Positions 63,622 to 64,000 of a DNA stretch of 64,000 nucleotides are shown one piece after another. Numbering within the stretch: position 1 is the first letter of the stretch; the number at the start of each line of letters is the position of its first letter. The notes beneath the pieces were generated by a model. That model did not search any database. It saw only the letters and a program-made list of their open reading frames with translations, and had not been told where the DNA came from. Origin of the DNA: Siphonobacter sp. SORGH_AS_0500 (GTDB lineage: Bacteria > Bacteroidota > Bacteroidia > Cytophagales > Spirosomataceae); contig NZ_NHPP01000014.1 in assembly GCF_002838835.1 (NCBI RefSeq), forward strand, positions 1 through 64,000, in the 5' to 3' direction. The position numbers and the translations under genes are program-made.

Positions 63622-63642
63622 GGTTTGGAGCTTCAGGTTGTT

Positions 63643-63874
63643 TTAACCACAGAGTTACTCAGGGTTTCGGCACAGAGTTCTCAGGGTACTTTTTATCAGA
63701 TTAAGCTTTTAAATACGAGTACTTGATTTTCTGTCCACAAACGCACGAGGGTTCAAAAGGATTAAAGTGTGGTGAAACCTAGTGCCTTTGAGCCTTTGTG
63801 GCAAAAGAGTTGGTGTTCGCAGTCCTTTACTCATGGGTTACTCTGTGCAAAGCTCAGCGTAACTCTGTGGTTAA
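63643..63874. repeat. Inverted-end element TTAACCACAGAGTTAC...GTAACTCTGTGGTTAA
   Basis: The 16-bp ends at 63643-63658 and 63859-63874 are exact inverses. Inside, the left part has a direct pair ACAGAGTTACTCAGGGT / ACAGAGTTCTCAGGGT, and the right part has CTCTGTGCAAAGCTC. The whole resembles the widespread AACCACAGAG...CTCTGTGGTT intergenic repeats of environmental bacteria. There is no open reading frame inside. It separates the ATPase and adaptor genes, so it could hinder or punctuate cotranscription. Confidence 0.65.
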
Positions 63875-63877
63875 TAT

Positions 63878-64000
63878 TTACTGGGGTTGCTTATTTTCCT
63901 TCAGGTTGAGCACTTCGTTATCACCGAAGGTTTCATAACTGGACGTAATTACTTTTTCACCGGGTTTCAGGCCATCCAATACTTCGTAATACGTTGGGTT
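63878..64000 (-). CDS. HlyD/RND-type periplasmic adaptor subunit, C-terminal 40 residues (cut by window edge)
   Basis: Only the end is visible: YYEVLDGLKPGEKVITSSYE, then TFGDNEVLNLKEN, two residues and a stop at 63878. The G-L-K-x-G-E-x-V-I-T-S strand is the beta-barrel/MPD end of efflux periplasmic adaptors (MacA/HlyD family). It is the gene expected next to a MacB-type ATPase. Its partner outer-membrane factor (TolC type), and possibly a sensor kinase and regulator, should lie to the right of the window. Confidence 0.75.
   Translation of the reverse strand, partial: NPTYYEVLDGLKPGEKVITSSYETFGDNEVLNLKENKQPQ

Noticed and set aside
1..64000. tRNA, rRNA, riboswitch
   Set aside because: I looked in the intergenic parts for cloverleaf ends (GGTTC-A-TCC), rRNA-like stretches and common riboswitch cores, and found none convincing. 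Without a covariance search, small RNAs cannot be excluded.

Overview
The window looks like chromosome of a Bacteroidota bacterium, most likely order Cytophagales (Spirosoma/Siphonobacter-like). This is judged from gene content and protein style only: MacB/FtsX-type permeases ending in (N/D)PVKSLKSE, a LolD-like ATPase with an HlyD-type adaptor, an Rpn-type nuclease, DUF4240 and PhnB-like proteins, and weak or absent Shine-Dalgarno sequences. No rRNA, tRNA or CRISPR array was seen.

Layout. 1-231: tail of an IS3/IS150-type transposase, its right end, and a REP-like repeat. 232-3658: a GlxA/AraC-type regulator divergent from four small genes (three VOC/PhnB-like proteins, one SRPBCC protein). 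3919-6858: exported M16 zinc protease. 7123-7299: remnant of an NTF2-like gene. 7460-26863: seven FtsX-like permeases, all on the minus strand, interrupted once by an acyltransferase. 27-31 kb: repeat units, a membrane protein, a luciferase-like oxidoreductase, an MGT-type glycosyltransferase and a proline-rich exported protein. 31125-35933: two more permeases. 36.1-39.1 kb: an AT-rich island with a family 2 glycosyltransferase and a three-repeat lipoprotein. 39.1-47.4 kb: HAD hydrolase, Rpn-like nuclease, phosphotransferase, glutamine-synthetase-like ligase, DUF4240 protein, cyclophilin, dienelactone hydrolase and an AlkZ-like winged-helix protein. 47394-62815: six more permeases and one 97-residue protein. 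62932-64000: the only ABC ATPase, then the C-terminus of a periplasmic adaptor.

In all there are 15 paralogous permease genes on one strand (about 36 kb) and one ATPase gene. Four permease units (starting at 14798, 26863, 35933 and 50091) are preceded by the same three-part regulatory region: an inverted repeat with TGTCC...GGACA ends, an IHF-like AATCAA-N4-TTA site, and a GGCAY-R-ACTTT box. The spacing is nearly invariant: the dyad centre lies 74-75.5 bp and the IHF-like centre 25-26 bp upstream of the GG of the box. This matches the layout of an enhancer-dependent sigma-54 promoter, although the usual GC at -12 is missing. My reading is a coordinately controlled permease regulon whose permease-only operons borrow the ATPase and adaptor encoded at the right edge. 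This regulatory unit is the most interesting thing in the window.

Eight reading-frame breaks occur in seven genes (four permeases, HAD, Rpn-like, winged-helix). Each is repaired by adding one base to a homopolymer, and none needs a removal. That pattern suggests systematic homopolymer under-calling in the assembly more than real gene decay, so several genes typed as pseudogenes here may be intact.
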